Of a DNA stretch of 64,000 nt, positions 1-9,302 are shown one piece after another; the first letter of the stretch is position 1; each line of letters begins with the position of its first letter. A model generated the notes under the pieces. It saw nothing but the letters and a program-made list of their open reading frames with translations. It was not told the DNA's origin and searched no databases. This DNA is from CBDAUN01 sp965214875 (GTDB lineage Bacteria > Pseudomonadota > Gammaproteobacteria > Arenicellales > JAJDZL01). The position numbers were made by a program, and so were the translations under genes. The DNA lies in assembly GCA_965214875.1 (NCBI GenBank), contig OZ243980.1:3224001-3288000 (forward strand), in the 5' to 3' direction.

Positions 1-278
1 TACACAAGCGGCGAGGGCGCCATGCCGATATCGATCACGTTCGCTCCTGTCGCGAGCACGCCCTCAATCAGCGCGGCTTTCAAGGCCGGGCTAGACAAGC
101 GCCCATCGCTTCCCACGCATACCTCGCTACAATCCTTGATCTGCATCACCGTGCCGAATGCCAATCCGATGTCGCGCATCAGCTCCGGTGTCAACGAATC
201 ATCGACAATCCCACGAATGTCATACATCTTGAAAATGTCAGCCGGAATCATTGATTCGCGATTTTTTTCAATAGGCAT
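1..278 (-). CDS. algC: Phosphomannomutase/phosphoglucomutase, N-terminal part (runs off the left edge)
   Basis: The minus strand reads MPIEKNRES and then IPADIFKMYDIRGIVDD, followed by VCVGSDGRLSSP. The FKxYDIRG motif and the GSDGR segment are typical of the N-terminal domain of alpha-D-phosphohexomutases of the AlgC/ManB type. These enzymes interconvert hexose 6- and 1-phosphates for surface polysaccharide synthesis. The catalytic phosphoserine loop would lie beyond the window edge. The start at 278 is 9 bases after the lpd stop, so the gene is probably the last member of the suc operon transcript. A second in-frame ATG at 251 is possible but would still retain the family motif. Exact substrate preference cannot be told from this fragment. 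Confidence 0.82.
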   Translation of the reverse strand, partial: MPIEKNRESMIPADIFKMYDIRGIVDDSLTPELMRDIGLAFGTVMQIKDCSEVCVGSDGRLSSPALKAALIEGVLATGANVIDIGMAPSPLV

Positions 279-286
279 AGCACATT

Positions 287-1717
287 TCAGTTCATCTTGT
301 GGATCGCGCGGCGGTCAACAGCGAGCGCCGCCTCGTGCACCGCCTCGCTCAGCGTGGGGTGAGCGTGAATCGTGCGCGCCAAATCTTCGGCGCTTGCATG
401 ATACTCCATCGCTACAACCGCTTCGCCGATCAGTTCGGAGGCATGCGGACCGATGATGTGCACACCCAGGATTCGGTCGTGGCGCTCATCAGCAATAACC
501 TTGGCGAATCCTGCGATTTCCTCCATCGCCTTGGCACGCCCTGTTGCGGCAAACGGAAATGTCCCGCTGCGATAAGGAATTTGCGCCGCCTTCACCTGCT
601 GTTCCGTCTGGCCAACCCATGCGATTTCGGGTGACGTGTATATCGCCCATGGAACCGTTTCATAATTCATATGGCCATGACCCTTCGCGATTCGCTCGGC
701 TACCGCAACACCCTCTTCAGACCCTTTGTGAGCTAGCATCGGTCCACGCACGCTGTCGCCCACCGCATAGACATTTTCAACATCAGTGCGACAATCTTCG
801 TCAACGACAATAAAGCCGCGCTCGTCTTTTTTGACACCGCAGTCTTCCGAAAGCAGATCATCCGTACAAGGCTTGCGGCCAATGCACACGATGATGCGAT
901 CGACTGTCAATTGTTCAGATTTTCCATCGACTGAATAGACCACATCCACTGCGCTCTCGCTGGCATTTGCCGATTGCACCCGGGCGTTGAGCTTGATATC
1001 AAGACCTTGACGCTTGAACTGCTTTTGCGCTTCATTAGCTACGTCCTGATCGACGGCGGGCAGGAATTCGTCTAAAGCCTCAAGCACAGTCACTTCGGAC
1101 CCGAGACGCCGCCAGACGCTCCCAAGTTCCAAACCGATCACGCCCGCTCCGACAATGCCGAGACGCTCAGGAGCCGCACCGAACTCAAGCGCACCTGCGG
1201 AATCAACGATGCGATGGCCATCGCATGGCACGCTTGGCAGCTCGACCGGCACCGAACCACTAGCCAGAATGACATGGCCCGCTTCAATCGTGCCGACCTT
1301 GCTGCCGTTGCCGACATCTAAAATTTCGATCTTGCGTCCGGCGCATAAGCGGCCATGCCCATGAACGGAATCAACTTTGTTTCCCTTGAGCAAAGCCGCG
1401 ACTCCTCGCGTCAAGCTACCAACGATCTGCCGCTTGCGCTTCATCATCTGCGCAATGTCCATCGAGATATTGTCAGCATGGATTCCGTGCTTTTTGTAGC
1501 TGTGCCTCAATCCATGAAACCGCTCAGTAGAATCTAAAAGCGCTTTTGACGGGATGCAACCCACGTTAAGGCAGGTGCCGCCGAGCGCGGGCTTGCCGTC
1601 ATGTGTCGTCCACCGATCAATGCAGACAGTGTTCAAGCCAAGCTGAGCGCATCGAACTGCTGCGACATAGCCCGCCGGACCAGCGCCAATGACCGCGACA
1701 TCATAAGCTTTAGACAT
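287..1717 (-). CDS. lpd: Dihydrolipoyl dehydrogenase (E3)
   Basis: This 476-residue flavoprotein reoxidises dihydrolipoamide on the E2 subunit and reduces NAD+. The sequence shows an N-terminal FAD Rossmann motif (GAGPAGY, about residue 11), the redox-active disulfide in GGTCLNVGCIPSK (Cys49 and Cys54), a second dinucleotide site (GAGVIGLELG) and the C-terminal HPTLSEAVHEA with the His-Glu base pair of the family. The length is normal for E3. It lies 12 bases downstream of sucB on the same strand, so it most likely serves the 2-oxoglutarate dehydrogenase complex and possibly also pyruvate dehydrogenase or glycine cleavage. No lesion is visible. Confidence 0.97.
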   Translation of the reverse strand: MSKAYDVAVIGAGPAGYVAAVRCAQLGLNTVCIDRWTTHDGKPALGGTCLNVGCIPSKALLDSTERFHGLRHSYKKHGIHADNISMDIAQMMKRKRQIVGSLTRGVAALLKGNKVDSVHGHGRLCAGRKIEILDVGNGSKVGTIEAGHVILASGSVPVELPSVPCDGHRIVDSAGALEFGAAPERLGIVGAGVIGLELGSVWRRLGSEVTVLEALDEFLPAVDQDVANEAQKQFKRQGLDIKLNARVQSANASESAVDVVYSVDGKSEQLTVDRIIVCIGRKPCTDDLLSEDCGVKKDERGFIVVDEDCRTDVENVYAVGDSVRGPMLAHKGSEEGVAVAERIAKGHGHMNYETVPWAIYTSPEIAWVGQTEQQVKAAQIPYRSGTFPFAATGRAKAMEEIAGFAKVIADERHDRILGVHIIGPHASELIGEAVVAMEYHASAEDLARTIHAHPTLSEAVHEAALAVDRRAIHKMN

Positions 1718-1729
1718 CCGCGGGCGTAC

Positions 1730-3001
1730 TCACAGCTCCAAAAGCATCCGGGTCGGATCTTCCAGCGCCTCTTTGATGCTGACCAGGAATGATACTGCCT
1801 CGCGACCATCAATGATGCGATGATCGTAGGTCAGTGCAAGATACATCATCGGACGGATCACCACTTCGCCGTCTAGCGCAATCGGCCGCTGCTGAATCTT
1901 GTGCATGCCGAGAATTGCGCTTTGCGGCGGATTGACAATCGGAGTCGAGATCAGCGACCCGAAAACGCCGCCGTTGGTAATCGTGAACGTCCCGCCCGAA
2001 AGCTCTTCCATGGTCAAGGAGCCAGAGGCGGCGCGCTCGCCATAGGCGCGGATTTCGCGCTCTATGTCACCGAAGCCCTTGCTCTGCGCATTGCGCACAA
2101 TCGGCACCACCAGCCCGCGAGGGGATGAAACGGCAATTCCGATATCGCAGTAGTCGCGATAAACGATGTCATCGCCTTCGATGCTTGCGTTGACCGCAGG
2201 GATGACACTGAGCGCTTCGCAAGACGCCTTGACGAAAAATGACATGAAACCCAAGCGCACTCCGTGCTTGGACTCGAAGCTTTCACGGTATTTTGAGCGT
2301 ATCGCCATCACCGCCGAAAGATCCACTTCGTTGAATGTGGTTAACAGCGCAGCGCTTTGCTGCGATTCGACGAGCCGGCTAGCAATCGTCCGCCGAATGC
2401 GACTCATCGGCTGCCTGCGTTCAGCCCTGTCCGCCAAAGCGGGCCGCTCAATGTCCGCAGGCTGCCGCTCCGCTGTTCGCGGAACCGCTGTTTTTGGAAT
2501 GTCCAGCTTTACCGGCTCGGGCTGAACTTCAGCAGGAGCAGGCTTGGATTCTACCAGATCGAGCACATCACCTTTGGTGACTCTGCCGTCTTTGCCAGAT
2601 CCATGCAGCTGATCGATTGCGACACCATGCTCGGCGGCGACTCTTCGTGCTGCTGGGCTGGCGCGTTTCGATTCCATATCCGATTGTTCTTCGAGTTCAT
2701 CTTGTGTGCGTTCACCGATCGACTCCGGCGCCGGCACTTGTTCCAGCACGGGCGGCGGCTCTGCCGCCGGCTCAAGGACCGCGAGCAGCTCATCTGCATA
2801 GATTGTCTCGCCTTCTTGCTTGAGGATCTGCTTGATGACGCCATCATCAGGCGCTGCGACTTCGAGCACGATTTTTTCGGTTTCGATGTCGACCAGGCTC
2901 TCGCCGCGCTGAATTGCATCGCCGACCGCTTTGTGCCAGGTCAGCATTGTCGCTTCGCTTACCGATTCGGGAAGCTCCGGGGTTCTGATTTCAAACTGCA
3001 T
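1730..3001 (-). CDS. sucB: 2-oxoglutarate dehydrogenase E2, dihydrolipoyl succinyltransferase
   Basis: This 423-residue E2 transfers the succinyl group from lipoamide to CoA in the TCA cycle. Domains in order: a lipoyl domain with the modified lysine in DIETEKIVLEV (Lys43), a Pro/Ala/Glu-rich linker, a peripheral E3/E1-binding domain (ASPAARRVAAEHG, around residues 112-150), a second linker, and the catalytic acyltransferase domain with DHRIIDGREA near residue 393 (catalytic His394). There is a single lipoyl domain, as usual for SucB. Its ATG overlaps the end of sucA by 11 bases, a sign of translational coupling. Confidence 0.97.
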   Translation of the reverse strand: MQFEIRTPELPESVSEATMLTWHKAVGDAIQRGESLVDIETEKIVLEVAAPDDGVIKQILKQEGETIYADELLAVLEPAAEPPPVLEQVPAPESIGERTQDELEEQSDMESKRASPAARRVAAEHGVAIDQLHGSGKDGRVTKGDVLDLVESKPAPAEVQPEPVKLDIPKTAVPRTAERQPADIERPALADRAERRQPMSRIRRTIASRLVESQQSAALLTTFNEVDLSAVMAIRSKYRESFESKHGVRLGFMSFFVKASCEALSVIPAVNASIEGDDIVYRDYCDIGIAVSSPRGLVVPIVRNAQSKGFGDIEREIRAYGERAASGSLTMEELSGGTFTITNGGVFGSLISTPIVNPPQSAILGMHKIQQRPIALDGEVVIRPMMYLALTYDHRIIDGREAVSFLVSIKEALEDPTRMLLEL

Positions 3002-5834
3002 CTGCTCTTACCCGTCGTTCGTCGGACATGGACACCACCTTTCTATCCATAGTCAGCGCGTCGGCGAGCAATCGTTCTTGCTGCGCGAGATGGACTCGAT
3101 GGTTGCCCACTGCGGGCGAAGCGGCTTCATCCCGGCTCGTTGCCCGCAACGATTGCCTGCTGCCAAGACAATCGCCTATCAGGTGTCTGATCTGGTACCA
3201 GGCGCCTTGATTTCTAGGTTCCTCTTGGCACCATACGACCTCTTTGGCACGAGAATACGTCGAAAGCAGCGCTTGCAGCGCCTCCCTTGGGAAGGGGTAA
3301 AGCTGCTCAATGCGCAATATCGCGACATTGTCCGCCTGCATGTGTTTTCGCGTCTCCATCAGATCGTAGTACACCTTGCCGGAGCATAGAATCACGCGGG
3401 CGATGTCTCTTCGAACAATATCATCCGCCTCATCAATCACTGTTTGAAATCCGCTTTCGGTGATCTCGTCAAGCCGGGACATTGAATTCTTCAAGCGCAG
3501 CATGCTCTTTGGCGACATCACTACTAGCGGTCGCCGATAAGGGCGCAACGCTTGCCTTCGGAGCATGTGAAACATCTGCGCCGGAGTGGTCGGTATGCAG
3601 ACTTGCATATTCGCATGGGCGCAAAGCTGCAAAAATCGCTCCAGCCGAGCGGACGAGTGCTCCGGACCCTGACCTTCATAGCCATGCGGCAGCAGCAGCG
3701 TTAAACCGCATAGGCGGGCCCACTTCGCCTCGCCGCTACTGATGAATTGATCGATTACGATTTGGGCGCCGTTGGCAAAGTCGCCGAACTGCGCCTCCCA
3801 AATGACCAGTGAAGTGGGGTCCGTGGCCGCGTAGCCGTATTCGAAGGCCAGCACCGCCTCTTCTGACAGCACTGAATTGTAGATTTGGCAGTTGTACGGC
3901 TTGCGTATCGATTTCAGTGGCACATACACATTGCGGCTATTCTGATCGTGCAATAGCGCATGGCGATGCGAGAACGTTCCACGCCCGGAATCCTGTCCAG
4001 ATAGGCGTACCTGGATCCCGTCGTTGACCAAGCTTGCGTAAGCCAGAATTTCAGCACAGCCCCAGTCCATCGGGATTTCTCCAGCGACCATTTTCTTTCG
4101 ACCTTCCAAGATCTTCGCCACCCGGGCATGCAAGGTAAAATCCTTGGGGAGCTTCATCAGCTTGCGATTGAGCTTTTGCAGCGCTTTAAGTTCGACAGAA
4201 GTATCGACAGAATGAGTCCAGCTCACACCGAGGTATGGACTCCAGTCGACCATTTTTTCCTCTTTCGCCGGATCGGTTATTTGCCCTGCGACAATCTGGC
4301 CACGATCAAGCATGTCGCGGTATTCCATGACCATGCCTTGCGCCTGCTCGTCAGTGATGATGCCGCGATCAGAAAGGCTTTGTGCGTATTTTCGCCGAAT
4401 CGGAACCATGCTCTTGATCTTGTCGTACATGATCGGCTGGGTCATTTTCGGCTCATCTGCTTCGTTGTGCCCGTAGCGACGGTAGCAGACCAGATCGATA
4501 ACGACGTCGGTGCGGAATTCTCTGCGATATTCGTGGGCGAGCTGCGTTGCGAAAATCACTGCCTCCGGGTCGTCTCCGTTGACATGAAAGATTGGCGCTT
4601 GGACCATCTTCGCGATCTCGGTGCAGTGCAAGGTCGAACGCGCATCGAGCCTGTTGCTGGTGGTGAATCCAATCTGGTTGTTGACGATGACGTGGATCGT
4701 GCCGCCGATCTCGAAGCCTCGAATATGCGACATGTTGAGAATCTCCATCACGACCCCTTGGCCTGCGAACGCCGCATCGCCATGCACCAGGATCGGCACG
4801 ACCTGATTGCCGTCTGAATCGAGCCGGCGATGCTGGCGCGCGCGCACCGAGCCGGCCACGACTCCGTTAATAATCTCCAGATGCGACGGGTTGAACGCAA
4901 GGGCGACGTGCACGATGCCCCCCGGGGTGTCAATGTCCGAAGAAAAGCCCTGATGATATTTGACATCGCCCTGTTCATTCAGCCTAGCGCTCGAAGCGCT
5001 GATATTGCCTTCAAATTCTCCGAACAAGTCAGAAGGCGGCTTGCCGAGAATATTGACCAGCGTATTGAGCCGTCCGCGGTGCGCCATGCCGATCACAATT
5101 TCCTTTGCGCCGCCTGCACCGCCCAGCATGACCAGCTCGTGCAGCAACGGAATCAGCGACTCGCCGCCTTCAAGCGAAAACCGCTTCTGGGCGACGTATT
5201 TTGTATGCAGATACGTTTCCAATCCTTCGGCCATGGTCAGGCGCTTGAGTATGCCTTCTTGCTGTCCAGGGCTGAACTCTCTCGATGGATTGATATCTGG
5301 ATTCTCGATCCTCTCTCGCAGCCAATTCACCCGAGCGGACTCGGTGATATACATGTATTCATAGCCGATCGACCCACAATAGGTACGGCTATAGAAATCG
5401 ACAATGTCCCGCAAAGCCATGGTGGAGCTTCCCGTGAATCCGTCGACATTGAAATGGGTGTCGAGATCTTCGCTAGTCAGACCGACCGATTCCAGGCTAA
5501 GATCCGCCCAATACCCATAGTCCGATAATTCAAGCGGGTCGAGTTTGGCTTTCAAGTGGCCGAACATTTGATACTTGCGGATCAGCTCTTGCACCGCCGA
5601 CTGCCTGCGCAACCGGTCACCATTGCCGAGGATGCCATGCCCGACGTGGTCTGAGGACATGCCGATGCGCTGTTCTGGAGCCGAGTTGAAGCGCCGCAAT
5701 TCCATTGCCAGTCGCGGATAAACCGAATCAGGATCATTCAAATATTGAGCGTACGCTTCTTCCAGGAACGACGCGTTTTCTGAATTCAGGCAAGTGGCGT
5801 CAAACTGCTTGCCGTGGTCGCTGCTTGATTTCAT
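2991..5834 (-). CDS. sucA: 2-oxoglutarate dehydrogenase E1 (thiamine diphosphate)
   Basis: This 947-residue E1o decarboxylates 2-oxoglutarate with thiamine diphosphate and reductively succinylates the SucB lipoyl group. Visible marks are GMAHRGRLNTLVN, the cofactor-binding HGDAAFAGQGV segment with the later VNNQIGFTT, and the C-terminal transketolase-like domain. The length is close to the usual 930 or so residues. It is the first gene of sucA-sucB-lpd-(algC). No sdh or sucCD genes lie upstream in this window; the neighbouring DNA is a 620-base gap and then a restriction-modification module. The start at 5834 has only a weak ribosome binding site, so the exact N-terminus is less certain than the identity. 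Confidence 0.96.
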   Translation of the reverse strand: MKSSSDHGKQFDATCLNSENASFLEEAYAQYLNDPDSVYPRLAMELRRFNSAPEQRIGMSSDHVGHGILGNGDRLRRQSAVQELIRKYQMFGHLKAKLDPLELSDYGYWADLSLESVGLTSEDLDTHFNVDGFTGSSTMALRDIVDFYSRTYCGSIGYEYMYITESARVNWLRERIENPDINPSREFSPGQQEGILKRLTMAEGLETYLHTKYVAQKRFSLEGGESLIPLLHELVMLGGAGGAKEIVIGMAHRGRLNTLVNILGKPPSDLFGEFEGNISASSARLNEQGDVKYHQGFSSDIDTPGGIVHVALAFNPSHLEIINGVVAGSVRARQHRRLDSDGNQVVPILVHGDAAFAGQGVVMEILNMSHIRGFEIGGTIHVIVNNQIGFTTSNRLDARSTLHCTEIAKMVQAPIFHVNGDDPEAVIFATQLAHEYRREFRTDVVIDLVCYRRYGHNEADEPKMTQPIMYDKIKSMVPIRRKYAQSLSDRGIITDEQAQGMVMEYRDMLDRGQIVAGQITDPAKEEKMVDWSPYLGVSWTHSVDTSVELKALQKLNRKLMKLPKDFTLHARVAKILEGRKKMVAGEIPMDWGCAEILAYASLVNDGIQVRLSGQDSGRGTFSHRHALLHDQNSRNVYVPLKSIRKPYNCQIYNSVLSEEAVLAFEYGYAATDPTSLVIWEAQFGDFANGAQIVIDQFISSGEAKWARLCGLTLLLPHGYEGQGPEHSSARLERFLQLCAHANMQVCIPTTPAQMFHMLRRQALRPYRRPLVVMSPKSMLRLKNSMSRLDEITESGFQTVIDEADDIVRRDIARVILCSGKVYYDLMETRKHMQADNVAILRIEQLYPFPREALQALLSTYSRAKEVVWCQEEPRNQGAWYQIRHLIGDCLGSRQSLRATSRDEAASPAVGNHRVHLAQQERLLADALTMDRKVVSMSDERRVRADAV

Positions 5835-6454
5835 TGATTGGTAAGTTCGCTCAAAACAATTGTTTTTCCATGGCTATCCCTAATAGCCGCGTCATAAATG
5901 CACTTTGCACAATTTAAGTGGAGGGGTACGGATGCTGCGAACTGCAGCGGTAGATTCTCACTCTGCACCTTATATCTGCCATTGTTCGAGACAGTGACTT
6001 TCGAGAGTATGGGTCAGGAGATGCTTGGTTAGCGGTTTCAAATAATTACCAGATGGTGATTATAAGCCAATCGAAAGTGCAATTGCCTCACGATTCAGGA
6101 TATTTCCGCGCTAATTTTTATCCGACCTTGCGCCACAGCAAATTATGAACGCACAGAATTCAGAGTTGGCAATTTGGTAAAACAGCGTTGATGGCGCGAG
6201 TTTCTTTCAAAATAAATGTTGGTGAGCAGAGAAACAGGATTTTCAACGGGTTGGGTTGGATTGCAATGCAACGATTAGCATGGAAAACTCCTGCACCATG
6301 ATTTAATCGAAGCTTTTGTTCACGATATAATTTCACAGATCGGTAGTGTCTTCTAGCGTCATTTTGCCTTGTAAATTGATTATGTTCATACCATCGAAAA
6401 CGGCACTTTTCAGCTCTTTGTTTGCAGAAGTGTAGGAGGTCTTAAATCTAATAT
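5835..6454. other. Intergenic gap between sucA and the restriction-modification genes
   Basis: This AT-rich stretch separates two divergently transcribed units. It should hold the suc operon promoter (minus) and the promoter for the HNH nuclease gene (plus). I see no supported coding region, repeat or RNA gene. The minus-strand frame reaching into it from 6614 is antisense to the nuclease gene. An AGGAGG at 6434-6439 precedes the nuclease start. Confidence 0.6.
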
Positions 6455-7648
6455 ATGTGGCGTTGGGAACAGGGACGAATGGAGTATTTTCAGTTTGATG
6501 CGCTGAAAGAAATCGCTCGCTTTGTAACAGAGAACACATGGACCAGGGATGATCCATATCTGATAAGGGAAAAAACAGGTTTTGAGTTTGCAGGACCAGA
6601 AACGCATTCGCCATGGCGCAATTATTTGCGCGTTTTTAAGTTATGCCTGCTAGTGAGTGAGAAGTCAGGAGTCGCAATCCCAACCTCCATTTCGCGGATG
6701 CTTTCGCAAGACGGAGCTGTTACTTGTGACGACTATATGCATTTCCTCATTGAAGCCACAACGGATCCATCGCCGGCACTTAGTGGCTGGCGGAATTCCT
6801 CTCAAATTGCCAAAGTTCGCCATCCTCTTTGCTTCAGTATTAAGTACTTGTTGACTAGCGTTTTTGAGTTCAACCGGTTCAACGTGCCGATCAACGAAGT
6901 AATCGGAGCATACCAATCACATGATTTTGATGGTTCGGAAGCACAGTCGGCCTATAAGGACTTGTTACTTCGTCGAGATTCTTATTCGCGCATAATGCAG
7001 GGTAACACCTCGCGGCAAGCGCGAGAAAGCATTAAGTTCATTTCGCAGATTTCATACCTGCACAATGCAGGCAGTGACATATGCGTATCTTTAAGCCGCG
7101 AAGACGCTCGAGAGCTGTTTTTGTCTATACATCCAAAACAAGGCCCTTTTTTATTAAATGGCGACGAAGAAATTCAGCGTTTAGCCAACTTGTTTTCAAA
7201 TCGACCGAGTCAAGACATTTTTGATTACAAAAAAGGTAGTATTTCCTATGCGGTGGAAAGCGGGTTTTCTGAAGGCACGAAAGTTAAAAGAACTCATATC
7301 GTAGTTGAAAGAAACCCCAAGCTTCGTGAAATATTTTTTGCGAAAAGACCGACAAGCATATGTGATGCCTGCGAAATGAATACTAAGGCTAAGTATCCTT
7401 GGACGAATCAGGTGCTGGATTTACACCACATACTACCTTTGGCATCTGGTACACGAGTCCGTTCAATTGGTGGAACGGTGCTAGATGATCTTGTCGCAAT
7501 CTGTCCTACTTGCCACCGCGCAGTGCACAAATTCTACGATAAACATCTGGATAGTGTCGGACGGAACGACTTCTTGAATAAAAGTGAGGCACTAAACGTT
7601 TATGCGAGGGCAAAAAAAGAGATTGTGAAGGTGGTGAATAGTGCTTGA
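6455..7648 (+). CDS. HNH endonuclease, probable restriction enzyme of a type II system
   Basis: This 397-residue protein has a C-terminal HNH/zinc-finger nuclease domain: CDACEMNTK around residue 308, LDLHHILPLASGT, then LDDLVAICPTCHRAVH. This gives two CxxC zinc pairs around the catalytic His-His and Asn/His residues. The N-terminal 300 residues match nothing I recognise and probably carry target recognition. The gene overlaps by 8 bases with a DNA cytosine methyltransferase, the usual arrangement of a restriction-modification pair. The start at 6455 lies 15 bases after AGGAGG; an ATG at 6479 is the alternative. Base composition is more AT-rich than the flanking suc genes, consistent with horizontal acquisition. 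The target sequence cannot be predicted. Confidence 0.85.
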   Translation: MWRWEQGRMEYFQFDALKEIARFVTENTWTRDDPYLIREKTGFEFAGPETHSPWRNYLRVFKLCLLVSEKSGVAIPTSISRMLSQDGAVTCDDYMHFLIEATTDPSPALSGWRNSSQIAKVRHPLCFSIKYLLTSVFEFNRFNVPINEVIGAYQSHDFDGSEAQSAYKDLLLRRDSYSRIMQGNTSRQARESIKFISQISYLHNAGSDICVSLSREDARELFLSIHPKQGPFLLNGDEEIQRLANLFSNRPSQDIFDYKKGSISYAVESGFSEGTKVKRTHIVVERNPKLREIFFAKRPTSICDACEMNTKAKYPWTNQVLDLHHILPLASGTRVRSIGGTVLDDLVAICPTCHRAVHKFYDKHLDSVGRNDFLNKSEALNVYARAKKEIVKVVNSA

Positions 7649-8867
7649 TTGTATTCGAAGGGAGCACAATGATGTGATACCGACTTTGACTCTCGGTCAG
7701 CAAAACAGGATTTTGGAGTTTGCTGAAAAAGAAGGGGCTGAATTGAAAGAAGCTCTGGACTACTTTGACACATCATACGACAGTCTCATTTACGAACGCT
7801 CCCACAAAAAACAGTGGAAAGGACATAGGCCACCCGTCCTGAGCGATTACGCGAAAATTGACAATCACATACCAATGGTAAGCTTCTTCTCCGGATGCGG
7901 CGGTTTAGATTTGGGTTTTGAGGCATCTGGTTTTTTGCATGTAGCAGCATTTGAAATAAACGACGTGTTTTGCAGCACAATTCGCTATAATCGCCCGCAA
8001 TGGAAAGTCTTTGGACCTCCGGAAGCACCAGGAGATGTCTCAAGTTTTTCGGAAATTTCCGGGACGCTTGAGCGCATCATTGGGCGCGACTTCGAAGGTG
8101 TCTTTGTGGGTGGTCCACCTTGTCAGCCTTTTTCAATCGCCGCGAATCAGCGATTTTCTAAATCTGGCGATCAATTCAAACGAGTAGGATTCAGCAGCAG
8201 CAAAAACGGAAATCTATTGTTTGACTACGTTGCGCTAATCGCTTACTTCCGGCCAGCATGCTTTTTGATTGAAAATGTCGCCGGTTTACGCGATATAGAT
8301 GGAGGCGCACAACTTTCCGAAGCTGTTTTGAGTCTCGAAAACAGCGGCTATAAGGTAAATGCGCCTGCTATATTGAACGCTGCCGATTTTGCAGTGCCAC
8401 AAACGAGAAACCGACTTTTCATCATCGGCACGCGTAGGCAACGTGACATGAAACTTCCTTCTCCCGGAGTCTTGCGATACGGATCCGGGTCGGTCCTGGG
8501 TCGTAGACGCACACATTCATCGAACTCCGAAACCCGTGCGCATAAATTGGAATCAGTAAAAAGGTATGTACGGCTTGATTATGGGCAGCGAGATCAATTG
8601 GGGAGGGTGGACCGTCTCAGACCAGAACACCCATCAAAAACCGTCATTGCGGGTGGAAATAAAGGGGGTGGACGTTCGCATTTGCACCCTGAAATACCGA
8701 GAACACTCAGTGTTCGTGAGTGCGCTCAGCTTCAGACATTTCCAGACGATTACTTATTCATCGGTTCGATCGGGCGCCAGTTTACACAAGTCGGCAATGC
8801 CATACCGCCAGTATTAGCGGCGCAAATCGGGACAGCTTTGGCATGTTCTGTGTACGGAGTGAAGTAA
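7641..8867 (+). CDS. DNA (cytosine-5-)-methyltransferase
   Basis: This 408-residue m5C methyltransferase should protect host DNA from the adjacent HNH nuclease. Motifs appear in canonical order: motif I MVSFFSGCGGLDLGFEASG, motif IV GGPPCQPFSIA with the catalytic Cys, motif VI ENVAGL, motif VIII QTRNRLFIIG, motif IX RTLSVRECAQLQTFP and motif X QVGNAIPP. A short target-recognition region separates VIII and IX. About 75 residues of unassigned sequence precede motif I. The GTG start at 7641 lies inside the end of the nuclease gene, so the two are probably translationally coupled. All key residues are present and the enzyme looks functional. Confidence 0.95.
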   Translation: MLDCIRREHNDVIPTLTLGQQNRILEFAEKEGAELKEALDYFDTSYDSLIYERSHKKQWKGHRPPVLSDYAKIDNHIPMVSFFSGCGGLDLGFEASGFLHVAAFEINDVFCSTIRYNRPQWKVFGPPEAPGDVSSFSEISGTLERIIGRDFEGVFVGGPPCQPFSIAANQRFSKSGDQFKRVGFSSSKNGNLLFDYVALIAYFRPACFLIENVAGLRDIDGGAQLSEAVLSLENSGYKVNAPAILNAADFAVPQTRNRLFIIGTRRQRDMKLPSPGVLRYGSGSVLGRRRTHSSNSETRAHKLESVKRYVRLDYGQRDQLGRVDRLRPEHPSKTVIAGGNKGGGRSHLHPEIPRTLSVRECAQLQTFPDDYLFIGSIGRQFTQVGNAIPPVLAAQIGTALACSVYGVK

Positions 8868-9302
8868 ATTACTGTCAGGACATTCCCTGTGCCAGTTCGG
8901 TTCAAGCGTTCCGCAGATGCCCAAGAACTGGTATCGTTGCGCCGAGCCGACCGCTGGTGAATTTAACCGGGTTGTTCGATTGATCAGCACGTCGGAAATA
9001 ATGCAAGATTCCCATCTGCTCGATCTTTGCGGTCAAAAACACTAGACAGTGGTAGACGGTCCAAGCGATGAGCAAAATTTAGCATTGAATCCCAAGGAAG
9101 ACCGTGCGCACTGCCCATAAACGAGATGAACTGATTTTGCAGCTGTTATTTCACCTTGATATCTAAACGCCAGGTCTGCTTCGACGTGCTGAAGCCGAAA
9201 ATTCCAGCTTTTGGAACGACACGCATAACAAGCCCGGCCGGCCAGTCGGCATACAGCCTATCTGACGCTATCGAGAGGAACAGGTTCTGGACGAGTGTCC
9301 AT
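8868..9302. other. Intergenic, no supported gene
   Basis: This 435-base gap lies between the methyltransferase (plus) and the broken polysaccharide deacetylase (minus). A minus-strand frame at 9146-9370 overlaps the end of the deacetylase and resembles no family I know. No hairpin with a T-tract stands out. Confidence 0.5.

Noticed and set aside
22..456. 144-codon plus-strand frame at the left edge
   Set aside because: Antisense to the AlgC-type gene and the end of lpd, whose translations are far more convincing.
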